This document shows, piece by piece, positions 53,568 to 62,311 of a stretch of 64,000 bases of DNA (position 1 is the first letter of the stretch; each line of letters begins with the position of its first letter). A program made the translations under genes and the position numbers. This stretch comes from JAJPIG01 sp035531675 (GTDB lineage Bacteria; Desulfobacterota; Binatia; Binatales; Binataceae), in assembly GCA_035531675.1 (NCBI GenBank), contig DATKSL010000014.1:62001-126000 (forward strand), in the 5' to 3' direction. The notes beneath the pieces are model-generated. The model had not been told where the DNA came from and searched no databases. It saw only the letters and a list, made by a program, of their open reading frames with translations.

Positions 53568-53725
53568 CGTGATCATCTCCCTTTCGGCGGCGCGCAGCTT
53601 CGATCCGCGCAGCTTCGATCAAAGCTCGCGCAGAGGCTGGGGAGTTATTAGCGCACTTCGATTAAGCATCCCAACCGGATGAAATCGAGTCGCGGACGGG
53701 GTACCATCGTTACGGTCGTCCCCGG

Positions 53726-54193
53726 ATGACAATGCGTGGCGTTTTTCTCTGGATTCATGTGGCTTTCGGCGCGCTCTGGATTGGCGCAGCCTTGTGCTTC
53801 GTGCTGGCGGCCGCGGTGCTCGATGCGGAGGGCGGCGAGCGGCACGAGTTCGCGTTGCGGGCGGCGCCGGCGATCAACCGGATTGGCCTGACCGCGGCGA
53901 TAATCGTGGTCCTGACCGGGCTCGGCAATATCTGGATGGTCGGGCGACTCACCAACTTCCATTTCCGGCCCGAGTTCATCCGCCTGCTCGAAGGCAAGGT
54001 GCTGCTCTATGCCACCATGGTAGTGGCGCTGTGGGCCTCGTTTCGGGCTGAATCGAATATGCGCAGCGCGAATCGCGAAGGCCTGACGCCCGGGGTCAAC
54101 GCAGAGACCGGCCGGCTCACGCGCTTTCACCTGGCGATCGCGCTGTGCGGGATCGTGGCGCTGGCACTCGGCTTGTGGCTGGCGGGCACCTGA
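53726..54193 (+). CDS. CopD-like membrane protein
   Basis: The 155-residue protein has four hydrophobic spans (FLWIHVAFGALWIGAALCFV, INRIGLTAAIIVVLTGLG, KVLLYATMVVALWASF, FHLAIALCGIVALALGLWL) and a histidine in the first and the last. This is the layout of the CopD/DUF2269-like copper or haem-related membrane family. The function is not established. It is followed 23 bases later by the MBL-fold gene. Confidence 0.6.
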   Translation: MTMRGVFLWIHVAFGALWIGAALCFVLAAAVLDAEGGERHEFALRAAPAINRIGLTAAIIVVLTGLGNIWMVGRLTNFHFRPEFIRLLEGKVLLYATMVVALWASFRAESNMRSANREGLTPGVNAETGRLTRFHLAIALCGIVALALGLWLAGT

Positions 54194-54216
54194 CAGCGCA
54201 CGGAAGGGTATCTTCG

Positions 54217-55089
54217 ATGGAGCGTCCACCGGAAATCAGCATCGGCCAGCATCGCATCGTCTTCCTGACCGACGGCTTCTGGCGCAACGACGGCGGATGC
54301 ATGTTCGGCGTGGTGCCGCGTGAGCTGTGGAAGAAGAATCATCCGCCTGACGACCTCAATCGCATCCGCCTGAACCTGACCTGTCCGCTGATCATCCGCG
54401 GCAGCGACGCGATCCTGGTCGACACCGGCATCGGCAACCGGCTGAGCGCGATCGAGCGCAAGATTTTCGACCACGGCGAGGGCTGGATGCTCGAGGGGCT
54501 CGGCGCGCTCGGGATGGAGCCCGGGGACATCACGGCGGTGGTGCTGTCGCATCTCCATTTCGACCACTGCGGCGGAATCGTGCAGCGGCGGGAGTCGGGT
54601 ACGCTCGAAGCGGCCTTCCCGCGCGCCCGGCTCTTCATTCAGAAGGGCGAACTCGCGGTCGCGCAAAGCACAAAAAATGAGCGCTTGCGTGCTGCTTATC
54701 GTCACATCGAAGAATGTCTCGCGCCCAACGTCAAATCTATTGAGGCGATCGACGGCGACTTGGCCGTCTGTCCACAGGTCACGGCCCGAGTCACCGGCGG
54801 CCACACCAGGGATCACCAGGTGGTCGTGGTTCGCGAGGGCGCCGAATGTTTCGCTCATCTGGCGGATATTGTGCCGACCCGGTCGCATCTTGGCGGTCCG
54901 TGGAACCAGGCTTACGATCTCGATGCGCTCACGACCATGGAGCGCAAGGCGGAGTATCTGGCTGACGCAGTGCGCGAGCGATGGTGGGTATCGTTTGCGC
55001 ATGACGACCGGGTCTATGCGGCCCGGATCGTGCTTGAAGGTGGGAGACTGCGAATCGGCGATACGATCGCGGCGCGGGAGAAAGATTGA
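54217..55089 (+). CDS. MBL-fold metallohydrolase
   Basis: The 290-residue protein has the metallo-beta-lactamase metal site LSHLHFDHCGG (HxHxDH), a later TGGHTRDHQ histidine and the final SFAHDDRVYA histidine region. An aspartate in LVDTGIGN follows the usual order. Hydrolase of a lactone or thioester type is likely; the substrate is unknown. GGAAGGG lies 8 bases before ATG 54217, which I prefer to the earlier frame opening. Confidence 0.87.
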   Translation: MERPPEISIGQHRIVFLTDGFWRNDGGCMFGVVPRELWKKNHPPDDLNRIRLNLTCPLIIRGSDAILVDTGIGNRLSAIERKIFDHGEGWMLEGLGALGMEPGDITAVVLSHLHFDHCGGIVQRRESGTLEAAFPRARLFIQKGELAVAQSTKNERLRAAYRHIEECLAPNVKSIEAIDGDLAVCPQVTARVTGGHTRDHQVVVVREGAECFAHLADIVPTRSHLGGPWNQAYDLDALTTMERKAEYLADAVRERWWVSFAHDDRVYAARIVLEGGRLRIGDTIAAREKD

Positions 55090-55205
55090 AGGAGAATTTG
55101 CTCAGGACCGATCGGCACGCATCGAAATGCGGAAGCATCGCGATGCCTGTGCATAAACCGTACTGATGTATACCGCCTGAGCAACTACTTTCAGGAGAAG
55201 TTGCA

Positions 55206-55235
55206 TTGATTGATCGTAATAGTTTCCGTTATAAT
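55206..55235 (+). promoter_or_regulatory. Probable promoter of prkA
   Basis: TTGATT at 55206-55211 and a perfect TATAAT at 55230-55235 are spaced by 18 bases, about 98 bases before the chosen prkA start. The region is unusually AT-rich for this genome. A leader of roughly 90 bases would result. Confidence 0.55.
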
Positions 55236-55332
55236 AAGCATAGGCATGTTGCTCGAAAAGAGCACCAGCCTGCCTGCCACGAAACCTAAAGCACACAACA
55301 AAAAATTCCGACCCGACCAAGGAGTCAGGCTG

Positions 55333-57264
55333 ATGGAAGGGAACGATTTCGCGCGAGTGATTCAGGAAGACCGGGCGGCTCGTCAATCGAAGCAGTGGCA
55401 GGGCACGCTGCTCGAGTACCTGGAACTGGTCAAGGCCGACCCGATCGTTTCCAAGCTCTCCCACGCCCGCATCTACGATCTCATAATCGTGGCCGGCACC
55501 GGTGATATTCAGAACACCGATGATGCGCGCACCAAACGGCTGTACAAGGACGAGCCGGTCAAGGTTTACACCTTCTTCTCCGACGAGTTCTTCGGTATCG
55601 AGCGCACCATCGCCCAGATCGTGCGCTACTTCCATTCCGCCTCGCTCAAGGGCGAAGAGAGCCGCCAGGTGCTGTACCTGATGGGCCCGGTCGGATCGGG
55701 TAAAAGCTCGCTGGTCGAGCGGATTCAGCGCGGCCTCGAGCAGGCCGGCAACGTCTACGCCATCCAGGGCTGCCCGATGCACGAGGAGCCGCTGCATCTG
55801 ATCCCGCGCCATCTGCGCCGCGAGTTCGAGAAGATGCTGGGCGTACATGTCGAGGGCGACCTGTGCCCGGTGTGCCGCTATCGGCTCAAGGTCGAGTTCA
55901 ATCAGCGCTACGAGGAGTTCCCGGTCGAGACCCGCAGCTTCTCCAAGCGCAACCGGATCGGGATCGGCGTGGTGCCGCCGGTTGACCCCAACAACCAGGA
56001 CACCTCGGTGCTGATCGGATCGGAGGATATTTCGAAACTCGATCAGTATTCGGAGGGCGACCCGCGGGTGCTGGAACTCAACGGCGCGCTCAACGTCGGC
56101 AATCGCGGGATGGTCGAGTTCATCGAGGTCTTCAAGAACGAGACCGAGTACCTGCACGCGATGATCACCGCCACCCAGGAGAAAGTCATCCCGGCGCCCG
56201 GACGCCACGGCATGGTCTACGTCGACACCACTATCGTGGCGCACTCAAACGAAGCCGAGTGGCAGAAATTCAAGGCCGACCACACCAACGAAGCGATCCT
56301 CGATCGGATCGTGGTGGTGAAGGTGCCGTATAACCTGCGGCTCTCCGAAGAGGTCAAGATTTACCAGAAGATCATCCGCAACTCGGATTTCCGCGCCCAC
56401 GTCGCGCCGCACACGCTAGAACTGGCCTCGATGTTCGCGATTCTGTCGCGCCTGGAGCCGACCTCGAAGTGCGATCTGATGACCAAGCTGCGCCTGTACA
56501 ACGGCGAGGAAGTGGTCGAAAAGGGGCGCACCAAGAAGGTCGACGTCCAGGAGTTGAAGGAAGACACCAAGCGCGAAGGCATGAACGGCATCTCGACGCG
56601 CTTCATCATGAAGGCGCTCGACAACGCGCTGTCCGACAACGTTTCGGGCAACTGCATCAATCCGATCAACGTCCGCGAGGCGCTGATCTCGATGACCAAG
56701 GAAGCCGACCTGCCCGACGACATGCGCAAGCAGTACCTCGAATTCCTGCAGGACACCCTGCACAAGGAGTACCTGGACCTGCTCGAGAAGGAGATCACGC
56801 GCGCTTTCGTCTACTCCTACCAGGAGCAGGCCGAGGCGCTGTTCCAGAATTATCTCGACCACGCCGAGGCCTACGTCAACAAGACCCGGGTGCGCGACCG
56901 CAATACCAAGGAAGAGCTGGCGCCGGATGAGGGCTTCCTCAAGTCGATCGAGGAGCAGATTGCGATTATCGGCTCGGCCGCCGACGGCTTCCGCCAGGAG
57001 GTGATCGCCTACCTGTGGGCGTCATCGCGCCGCGGCGAGAAGGTCAGCTATCGCAGCTACGAGCCGCTCAAGGAAGCGATCGAGAAGAAGCTGATGAGCT
57101 CGGTGCGCGACATGTCGCGGATCGTCACCAAGGCCCGCACCCGCGATGAGGAGCAGGCCGACAAGTATCATGCGATGGTGAAGAACCTGCTCGACAACGG
57201 CTACTGCGAATCGTGCGTCGACGTGGTGCTCAAGTACGCCGCCAACAATCTATGGAAGGATTGA
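55333..57264 (+). CDS. prkA: PrkA family serine protein kinase / AAA+ protein
   Basis: The 643-residue product matches the usual PrkA length (E. coli YeaG 644). It has an N-terminal AAA+ domain with Walker A GPVGSGKSSLVERI near residue 118, a CPVCRYRLKVEF segment, VEFIEVFKNETEYLH, and the C-terminal kinase-like domain. PrkA proteins respond to starvation and stress. ATG 55333 has GGAG 8 bases upstream and gives the family length; the frame opens 41 codons earlier without homology. yeaH and spoVR follow, the standard partner genes, but separated by a 1-kb insertion. Confidence 0.93.
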   Translation: MEGNDFARVIQEDRAARQSKQWQGTLLEYLELVKADPIVSKLSHARIYDLIIVAGTGDIQNTDDARTKRLYKDEPVKVYTFFSDEFFGIERTIAQIVRYFHSASLKGEESRQVLYLMGPVGSGKSSLVERIQRGLEQAGNVYAIQGCPMHEEPLHLIPRHLRREFEKMLGVHVEGDLCPVCRYRLKVEFNQRYEEFPVETRSFSKRNRIGIGVVPPVDPNNQDTSVLIGSEDISKLDQYSEGDPRVLELNGALNVGNRGMVEFIEVFKNETEYLHAMITATQEKVIPAPGRHGMVYVDTTIVAHSNEAEWQKFKADHTNEAILDRIVVVKVPYNLRLSEEVKIYQKIIRNSDFRAHVAPHTLELASMFAILSRLEPTSKCDLMTKLRLYNGEEVVEKGRTKKVDVQELKEDTKREGMNGISTRFIMKALDNALSDNVSGNCINPINVREALISMTKEADLPDDMRKQYLEFLQDTLHKEYLDLLEKEITRAFVYSYQEQAEALFQNYLDHAEAYVNKTRVRDRNTKEELAPDEGFLKSIEEQIAIIGSAADGFRQEVIAYLWASSRRGEKVSYRSYEPLKEAIEKKLMSSVRDMSRIVTKARTRDEEQADKYHAMVKNLLDNGYCESCVDVVLKYAANNLWKD

Positions 57265-57274
57265 GCGAAACGAT

Positions 57275-57616
57275 ATGACACGAAGCGAAGACTGTCGGAT
57301 CTTGCGTGCTACGTCTACCGCTGACCAGTTGCGCGTACAGGTCCTCGGCACCAATACCCCTTTGGGCGGTTATGTCTTTCGTCAAGATCCGAACGATTCT
57401 TGGTGGGCCTATCGCATCCAGAACTTCGGGATTGCTTGTTCTGGTCGACAAGAACACGACCTTGATGGTTCGAGAATGGAAGTGGCCAGGATTGTCGGCG
57501 TTCGCAGTGATGGCGTCCCGTTTACCTTGGTGACGTGCGCCCCCTGCAATACATGCGGTAACTCGATTCGGACGGCCTTCGGTTTGGAGCACGCGCCAAG
57601 GCGACTCGAGGTATGA
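57275..57616 (+). CDS. Doubtful open frame after prkA
   Basis: A 113-residue frame with no recognised domain (only a CAPCNTCGN cysteine cluster is notable) occupies a region whose base composition is less GC-rich than prkA and yeaH. The opposite strand is also open. It may be a decayed remnant that arrived with the repeat/nuclease element next to it. Confidence 0.2.
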   Translation: MTRSEDCRILRATSTADQLRVQVLGTNTPLGGYVFRQDPNDSWWAYRIQNFGIACSGRQEHDLDGSRMEVARIVGVRSDGVPFTLVTCAPCNTCGNSIRTAFGLEHAPRRLEV

Positions 57617-57633
57617 AACTCGCACCAGACATT

Positions 57634-57719
57634 CGGGATTCTTCGCTGCGCTCAGAATGACAAAATCAGGGCTTGGTTTGTCATTCTGAGCGAAGGTCCG
57701 CCGGAGCGAAGAATCCCGG
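57634..57719. repeat. Palindromic repeat, copy 1 (upstream of the GIY-YIG gene)
   Basis: The left arm CGGGATTCTTCGCTGCGCTCAGAATGACAAA (57634-57664, quoted here only for its ends CGGGATTC...GACAAA) pairs with a longer right arm (57677-57719, TTTGTCATTCTGAGCG...GAAGAATCCCGG) that holds an extra 13-base segment. The loop is about 12 bases. Arm sequences are nearly identical to copy 2. Confidence 0.85.
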
Positions 57720-57753
57720 TCTTTTATGCCAGGCGCGACTCATTGCTAATCGG

Positions 57754-58065
57754 ATGGCCTATTACGTGTACATCATGAGCAGCCCGTCTCGAACACTGTA
57801 CACCGGCGTGACCAAAGACATCGTCAGGCGCGTCCATGAACACCAGGGCGGTGCCTCGGGCAGTTTCACTGGACGATATCGGATACGCCATCTGGTTTAT
57901 CTTGAAGAGACCGCCGGCGTTCGGGAAGCGATCGCACGCGAGAAACAGCTCAAGGGCTGGACGCGCTCGAAAAAAATCGCGGTTATCGAAAGCTCGAATC
58001 CAGCGTGGCGCGACCTGGGCGAGGATTGGGCGAAGGAGCGGGATTCTTCGCTGCGCTCAGAATGA
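57754..58065 (+). CDS. GIY-YIG endonuclease (UPF0213/YhbQ-like) with repeat-encoded tail
   Basis: The 103-residue protein has the GIY-YIG order YYVYIMSS, RTLYTGVTKDIVRRVHEH, the conserved glutamate region in EAIAREKQLKGWTRSKK and NPAWRDLGEDW. Its last residues, RDSSLRSE, and its TGA stop are encoded by the left arm of repeat copy 2. The frame also opens upstream within copy 1, but ATG 57754 gives the normal family start. It sits between prkA and yeaH, where no gene is normally found, so it is probably inserted and may act on the flanking repeats. Confidence 0.85.
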   Translation: MAYYVYIMSSPSRTLYTGVTKDIVRRVHEHQGGASGSFTGRYRIRHLVYLEETAGVREAIAREKQLKGWTRSKKIAVIESSNPAWRDLGEDWAKERDSSLRSE

Positions 58066-58123
58066 CAAAATGAGGACTTGGCTTGTCATTCTGAGCGCAG
58101 GCTACCGGAGCGAAGAATCCCGG
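58039..58123. repeat. Palindromic repeat, copy 2 (overlaps the 3' end of the GIY-YIG gene)
   Basis: The left arm (58039-58069) is identical to that of copy 1, and the right arm (58083-58123) differs only in the central segment. It begins inside the nuclease gene, 27 bases before its stop, and ends about 140 bases before yeaH. Confidence 0.85.
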
Positions 58124-58225
58124 TCGCAGTGCTGGGAGCGCGCATCCACGCGTTTTACCGATCGGAATGGCGGCTTGGCCGATTCCTCGGAGGGACCAGG
58201 CGCTGCGCACCGAGCGGACTGAGGG

Positions 58226-58231
58226 TATAAT
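58226..58231 (+). promoter_or_regulatory. Exact TATAAT upstream of yeaH
   Basis: TATAAT lies 33 bases before ATG 58265, downstream of repeat copy 2. No good -35 is visible. It would let yeaH-spoVR be transcribed despite the insertion after prkA. GGGGGAAG precedes the ATG. Confidence 0.4.
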
Positions 58232-58264
58232 TCTACGTAGCGAATCCTGATTGGGGGAAGCGAC

Positions 58265-59482
58265 ATGGTCGACAGTATTTTCCGCGAATATCGCCCCTCT
58301 GACGCGGAGCGTTCCGACCGATCGGCCGGCGATCGCCTGCGCCATCGCCAGAAGGTCCGCGAGTCGATCCGCGAAAATATCGCCGACATCATCGCCGAGG
58401 AATCGATCATCGGCAAAGACCGCGACCGCGTCATCAAGGTCCCGCTGCGCGGCGTCAAGGAGTACCGCTTCGTTTACGGCGACAACGCCGGCGGCGCCAG
58501 CCAGGGCGACGGCGACACCAAGCCGGGCCAGGTGGTCGGCAAGACCGGCCGCGAGGGCAAGGGCCAGGGCGACGACATGGCCGGCGACCGTCCCGGGGTC
58601 GATTACTACGAGACCGACGTGACGCTCGAGGAGCTGGTCGAGATCATGTTCGAGGATCTCGAACTGCCCAATCTCGAACGCCGCGCGCTGCGCGAAATCG
58701 AGACCAACCACGCTTCCAAGCGCAAGGGCTATCGCCACGTCGGCATCCGCGTCCGCCTCGACAAGCGCCGCACCGCCCGCCAGCGCGTGATGCGCAAGCT
58801 GGCCAGTATCCACAGCGCCTCGAACCGTGCCGATGCCAAGGCGGCCGGCGTCGAGCTCGACGCCAAGCGCCGCTTCCCGTTCCATCAGGACGACCTGCGC
58901 TACAAGCATATCGAAGTCGACGTGCGCGAGGAGTCCAACGCCGTCGTGATCTGCATCATGGACACCTCGGGCTCGATGGACACCATGAAGAAGTACCTGG
59001 CGCGCAGCTTCTTCTTCCTGCTCTACCAGTTCATCTCGACCCGCTATCGCAACGTCGAAATCGTCTTCATCGCCCATCACACCGAGGCTCACGAGGTCAG
59101 CGAGGAGGAGTTTTTCCACAAGGGCGAATCGGGCGGCACCTTCATCTCGTCGGGCTATCAGAAGGCGCTCGAGATTATCGCCGAGCGCTACCATCCGTCG
59201 CTGTGGAACGTCTATGCGTTTCACTGCTCCGACGGCGACAACTTCGACTCCGACAATCCGGCCGCGCTGCGGGCGGCGGAGGATCTGGCCGAACTCTGCA
59301 ACCTGTTCGGCTACGGCGAGATCAAGCCGCTCGGTTCGCGCTACTATGAATCCTCGATGCTCAACATCTTCCGGCGCCTCGAAGCGCCCAACTTCCACAC
59401 CGTGCTGATCGAGCGCAAGGAAGACATCTGGCCGTCCTTCAAGGCCTTCCTGGCCAAGGACCGCATCAAGGAATCGGCCTGA
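58265..59482 (+). CDS. yeaH: YeaH/YhbH family (DUF444) protein with vWA-like domain
   Basis: The 405-residue protein has the DUF444 start (SIFREYRPSDAERSDRSAGD), a Gly-rich linker near residues 78-105, and a von Willebrand A-like C-terminal part with the metal site IMDTSGSMDTMKKYLARS and GGTFISSGYQKALE. It is the usual partner of PrkA and SpoVR in stress response. spoVR starts 20 bases after its stop. Confidence 0.93.
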   Translation: MVDSIFREYRPSDAERSDRSAGDRLRHRQKVRESIRENIADIIAEESIIGKDRDRVIKVPLRGVKEYRFVYGDNAGGASQGDGDTKPGQVVGKTGREGKGQGDDMAGDRPGVDYYETDVTLEELVEIMFEDLELPNLERRALREIETNHASKRKGYRHVGIRVRLDKRRTARQRVMRKLASIHSASNRADAKAAGVELDAKRRFPFHQDDLRYKHIEVDVREESNAVVICIMDTSGSMDTMKKYLARSFFFLLYQFISTRYRNVEIVFIAHHTEAHEVSEEEFFHKGESGGTFISSGYQKALEIIAERYHPSLWNVYAFHCSDGDNFDSDNPAALRAAEDLAELCNLFGYGEIKPLGSRYYESSMLNIFRRLEAPNFHTVLIERKEDIWPSFKAFLAKDRIKESA

Positions 59483-59502
59483 GCGCCGATATCGCGACTC
59501 CG

Positions 59503-60933
59503 ATGGCGAACTACGAGCTGCAGGACCTGGTCGAATGGGACGCGAAGATTCGCGACAAGGTCGCCGAGTTCGGTCTCGATTGTTTCCCGCAGGAATTCGA
59601 GATCTGCGACCATACCGGGATGCTCGGCTACATGGCCTACTCCGGAATGCCCTCGCATTACCCGCACTGGTCGTACGGCAAGAGCTACGAGAAGCTCAAG
59701 ACCCTTTACGACCATGGCGTGAGCGGCTTGCCGTACGAGATGGTGATCAACTCCAATCCGGCGCTCGCCTACCTGATGCGCGACAACACGCTGCTGTTGC
59801 AAATCCTGACCATGGCGCATGTTTACGGCCACAACGATTTCTTCAAGAATAACTTTACCTATCGCACGACCCGCGCCGAGCTCACTATCGAAACCTTCAA
59901 GGCCCACGCGATTCGCGTGCGCCGCTACACCGAGGACCCGTCGATCGGCGTCGACTCGGTCGAGCGCATCCTCGACGCCGCCCACGCGCTCTCCTGGCAA
60001 TGCCGGCGCAACCTGGCGATCCGCAAGCTCCCGCGCGAGGAGCAGGTGCGCCGCGCGATCGAAGCCGCGCAGCCCAAGCACGATCCCTTCAAGAAAATCC
60101 ATCGCCCGCAGGAATTCCAGGAACCCGAGGTTCACCGCGTGCCGCTGGAGCCCGACGAAGACCTGCTGCTGTTCATCCGCGATCACAATCCGTTTCTGGC
60201 CGACTGGGAGAAGGACCTGCTCACCATCGTCGATGAGGAAGCCAAGTACTTCATCCCGATGATGGAAACCAAGATCATGAACGAGGGCTGGGCCAGCTAC
60301 TGGCACAAGAAGATCGTCGAATCGCTGGCGCTCGAGCAGGGGCTCCATCTCGAATTCATCGTGCGTCACAACCAGGTGATTCGTCCGATCCCCGGACAAC
60401 TCAATCCCTACCACCTCGGCTTCCGCATCTGGGAGGACCTTTATCGCCGTTATAGCGATCCGACGCCCGAGGAAATCAAGCGCGACGGCGCACCGGCCAA
60501 GAGCGGTATCGAGAAGCTGTTCGAGGCGCGCGAAGTCGAACGCGACAGCTCGTTCATCCGCCGTTACCTGACCGAGGATCTGATGCGCGATATGGACCTG
60601 TTCGAGTATCAGGCGCGCGGCAGCGACCTGGTGGTCGACAAGGTCTCCGACACCGAGGGCTGGCGCGAGGTCAAGGAAACCCTGATTCGCAGTGTCGGCA
60701 CCAGCAGCATCCCGGTCATCAAGGTCGAGGACGCCGACTTCGGCCACAACCACACCCTTTACCTCAGGCATTCTCACGACGGCCGCGACCTTCAGCTCGA
60801 GTACGCCGAGAAGACCCTCGCCTACCTGCAGCGGCTATGGGGCCGCGAGTGCGTGCTCGAAACCACGCTGCAGGGCAAGCGCTCGCAACTCTGTTACAAT
60901 GAGCGCGGCTTTTCGATCCGCGCGCTCAAGTGA
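59503..60933 (+). CDS. spoVR: SpoVR family protein
   Basis: The 476-residue protein matches SpoVR/YcgB: GLDCFPQEFEICDHTGMLGY, YPHWSYGKSYEKLK, MAHVYGHNDFFKNN, NEGWASYWHKKI, and HLEFIVRHNQVIRP. The molecular function is not settled; in Bacillus it affects spore cortex formation, and in Gram-negatives it is co-expressed with prkA and yeaH. Confidence 0.94.
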   Translation: MANYELQDLVEWDAKIRDKVAEFGLDCFPQEFEICDHTGMLGYMAYSGMPSHYPHWSYGKSYEKLKTLYDHGVSGLPYEMVINSNPALAYLMRDNTLLLQILTMAHVYGHNDFFKNNFTYRTTRAELTIETFKAHAIRVRRYTEDPSIGVDSVERILDAAHALSWQCRRNLAIRKLPREEQVRRAIEAAQPKHDPFKKIHRPQEFQEPEVHRVPLEPDEDLLLFIRDHNPFLADWEKDLLTIVDEEAKYFIPMMETKIMNEGWASYWHKKIVESLALEQGLHLEFIVRHNQVIRPIPGQLNPYHLGFRIWEDLYRRYSDPTPEEIKRDGAPAKSGIEKLFEAREVERDSSFIRRYLTEDLMRDMDLFEYQARGSDLVVDKVSDTEGWREVKETLIRSVGTSSIPVIKVEDADFGHNHTLYLRHSHDGRDLQLEYAEKTLAYLQRLWGRECVLETTLQGKRSQLCYNERGFSIRALK

Positions 60934-60945
60934 CCGGCTCCTGCC

Positions 60946-60974
60946 TGTCGTCCTGAGCGCAGCAAAGGATCTCG
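60946..60974. repeat. Half element related to dispersed palindromic repeats
   Basis: TGTCGTCCTGAGCGCAGCAAAGGATCTCG-type text (starting TGTCGTCCTGAGCG, ending GGATCTCG) lies between spoVR and the aminotransferase gene. It resembles one arm of the elements at 57634 and 58039 (TGTCATTCTGAGCG...GAATCCC) but has a different flank. No matching second arm is seen. Confidence 0.45.
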
Positions 60975-61021
60975 TCCAGCAGTTGGATTTCGGCATCAAA
61001 TTCGAACAGGGATTGCGTCTG

Positions 61022-62305
61022 ATGCTTGACGCGATCGGCGAGGCGCAGGACAGCGCGGCGGCGCCGCTCAGCCTGCAGCAGATGGCGCTCGAGACCCGCG
61101 ACCTCGGCACGCTGCGCGGCCGGCCGCTGTTCTATCCCTACCTCGGCTCCGGCGTCGGCCGCGGCGCGCGCGCGATGCAGGCCGACGGCCGCTGGGTGCT
61201 CGACTTCGCACTCGGCATCGGCGTCCATTTTTTCGGCCACGGCAATCTCGATCTGATCGAAACGGCGCTCCGGGCCGCAGCCTCCGACCTGGTGATGCAG
61301 GGCAACCTGGTCTTCAATCGCGAGTATTTCCTGTTGATGGAAACCCTGATGAAGCACGCGCCGCACGGGATGGAGCAGTGCTGGCTGGCGCTGTCGGGCG
61401 CCGACGCCAACGAGAACGCGCTCAAGATCGTGCGGCAGAAGCGCGGCGGACGCGCCGGCATCATCGCGTTTCGGGGCGGCTTCCACGGGCGCACCAGCGC
61501 GATGGCCGAGATTACCGACCGGCCCGATTATCGTCTCGGTCAGCCGGCGACCTTCCCGGTTCATCTGCTGCCGTTCTTCGATCGTCACCGGCCCGACTCC
61601 ATCGAGGTCACGCTGGCCGCGATGCGCGAGGTGATTCGGCGCGACGGCGACTCGATCGCCGCCCTGATCGTCGAGCTGGTGCAGGGCGAGGCCGGCTTCG
61701 TCACCGCGCCGCGCGAGTTCTTCGTGCCGATTTTCGAGGAATGCCGCCGCGCCGGGATTCCCATCTGGGCCGACGAGGTGCAGACCTTCGCGCGCACCGG
61801 CGAGCTGTTCGCCACCGACCTGCTCGAGCTGGCCGACTATGTCGACGTAATTACCATCGGCAAGTGCTTTCAGGGCAGCGCCGTGATGTTCCGCAAGAGC
61901 TTCGCGCCCGACCCGGGCCTGATCTCGGGCACCTTCTCCGGCGCCACCGTCGCGATGGCGGTCGGCCGGCGGATTATCGAGAAACTCACCGGCGAGGGCT
62001 ATCTCGGCCCCACCGGTCGCATCCGGAAACTCGAGCGCCTGACGCGGGCTCATCTGGAGGCGCTCGCGAGCAAACATCCGGGCGTGATCTCGGAGGTCGA
62101 CGGTGTCGGCGCGATGCTCGCGTTTCGAATCGGCGACGGATCGCTCAAGGCCACGCGCGCTTTCATCACCAAATGCTTTCGCGCCGGACTGGTGCTGTAC
62201 TATGGCGGCCACGACCCGGCTTGTATTCGGCTTTTTCTTCCAGCCGGCGACCTGACCGAGGCCGAACTGGACGAGGCCTTCGCAATTCTCGATCGATGTC
62301 TGTGA
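61022..62305 (+). CDS. Class III pyridoxal-phosphate aminotransferase
   Basis: The 427-residue protein has LDFALGIGVHFFGHGNLDLI, SGADANENALKIVR, FRGGFHGRTSAMAEIT, the aspartate in IPIWADEVQTFARTGELFA and the catalytic lysine in ITIGKCFQGSAVMF. The class includes acetylornithine/succinylornithine and lysine aminotransferases. With an M20 deacylase 6 bases downstream and an astA-like gene beyond it, a role in arginine/ornithine metabolism is inferred. Start by first in-frame ATG after AGGGA. Confidence 0.85.
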   Translation: MLDAIGEAQDSAAAPLSLQQMALETRDLGTLRGRPLFYPYLGSGVGRGARAMQADGRWVLDFALGIGVHFFGHGNLDLIETALRAAASDLVMQGNLVFNREYFLLMETLMKHAPHGMEQCWLALSGADANENALKIVRQKRGGRAGIIAFRGGFHGRTSAMAEITDRPDYRLGQPATFPVHLLPFFDRHRPDSIEVTLAAMREVIRRDGDSIAALIVELVQGEAGFVTAPREFFVPIFEECRRAGIPIWADEVQTFARTGELFATDLLELADYVDVITIGKCFQGSAVMFRKSFAPDPGLISGTFSGATVAMAVGRRIIEKLTGEGYLGPTGRIRKLERLTRAHLEALASKHPGVISEVDGVGAMLAFRIGDGSLKATRAFITKCFRAGLVLYYGGHDPACIRLFLPAGDLTEAELDEAFAILDRCL

Positions 62306-62311
62306 GGCGCT

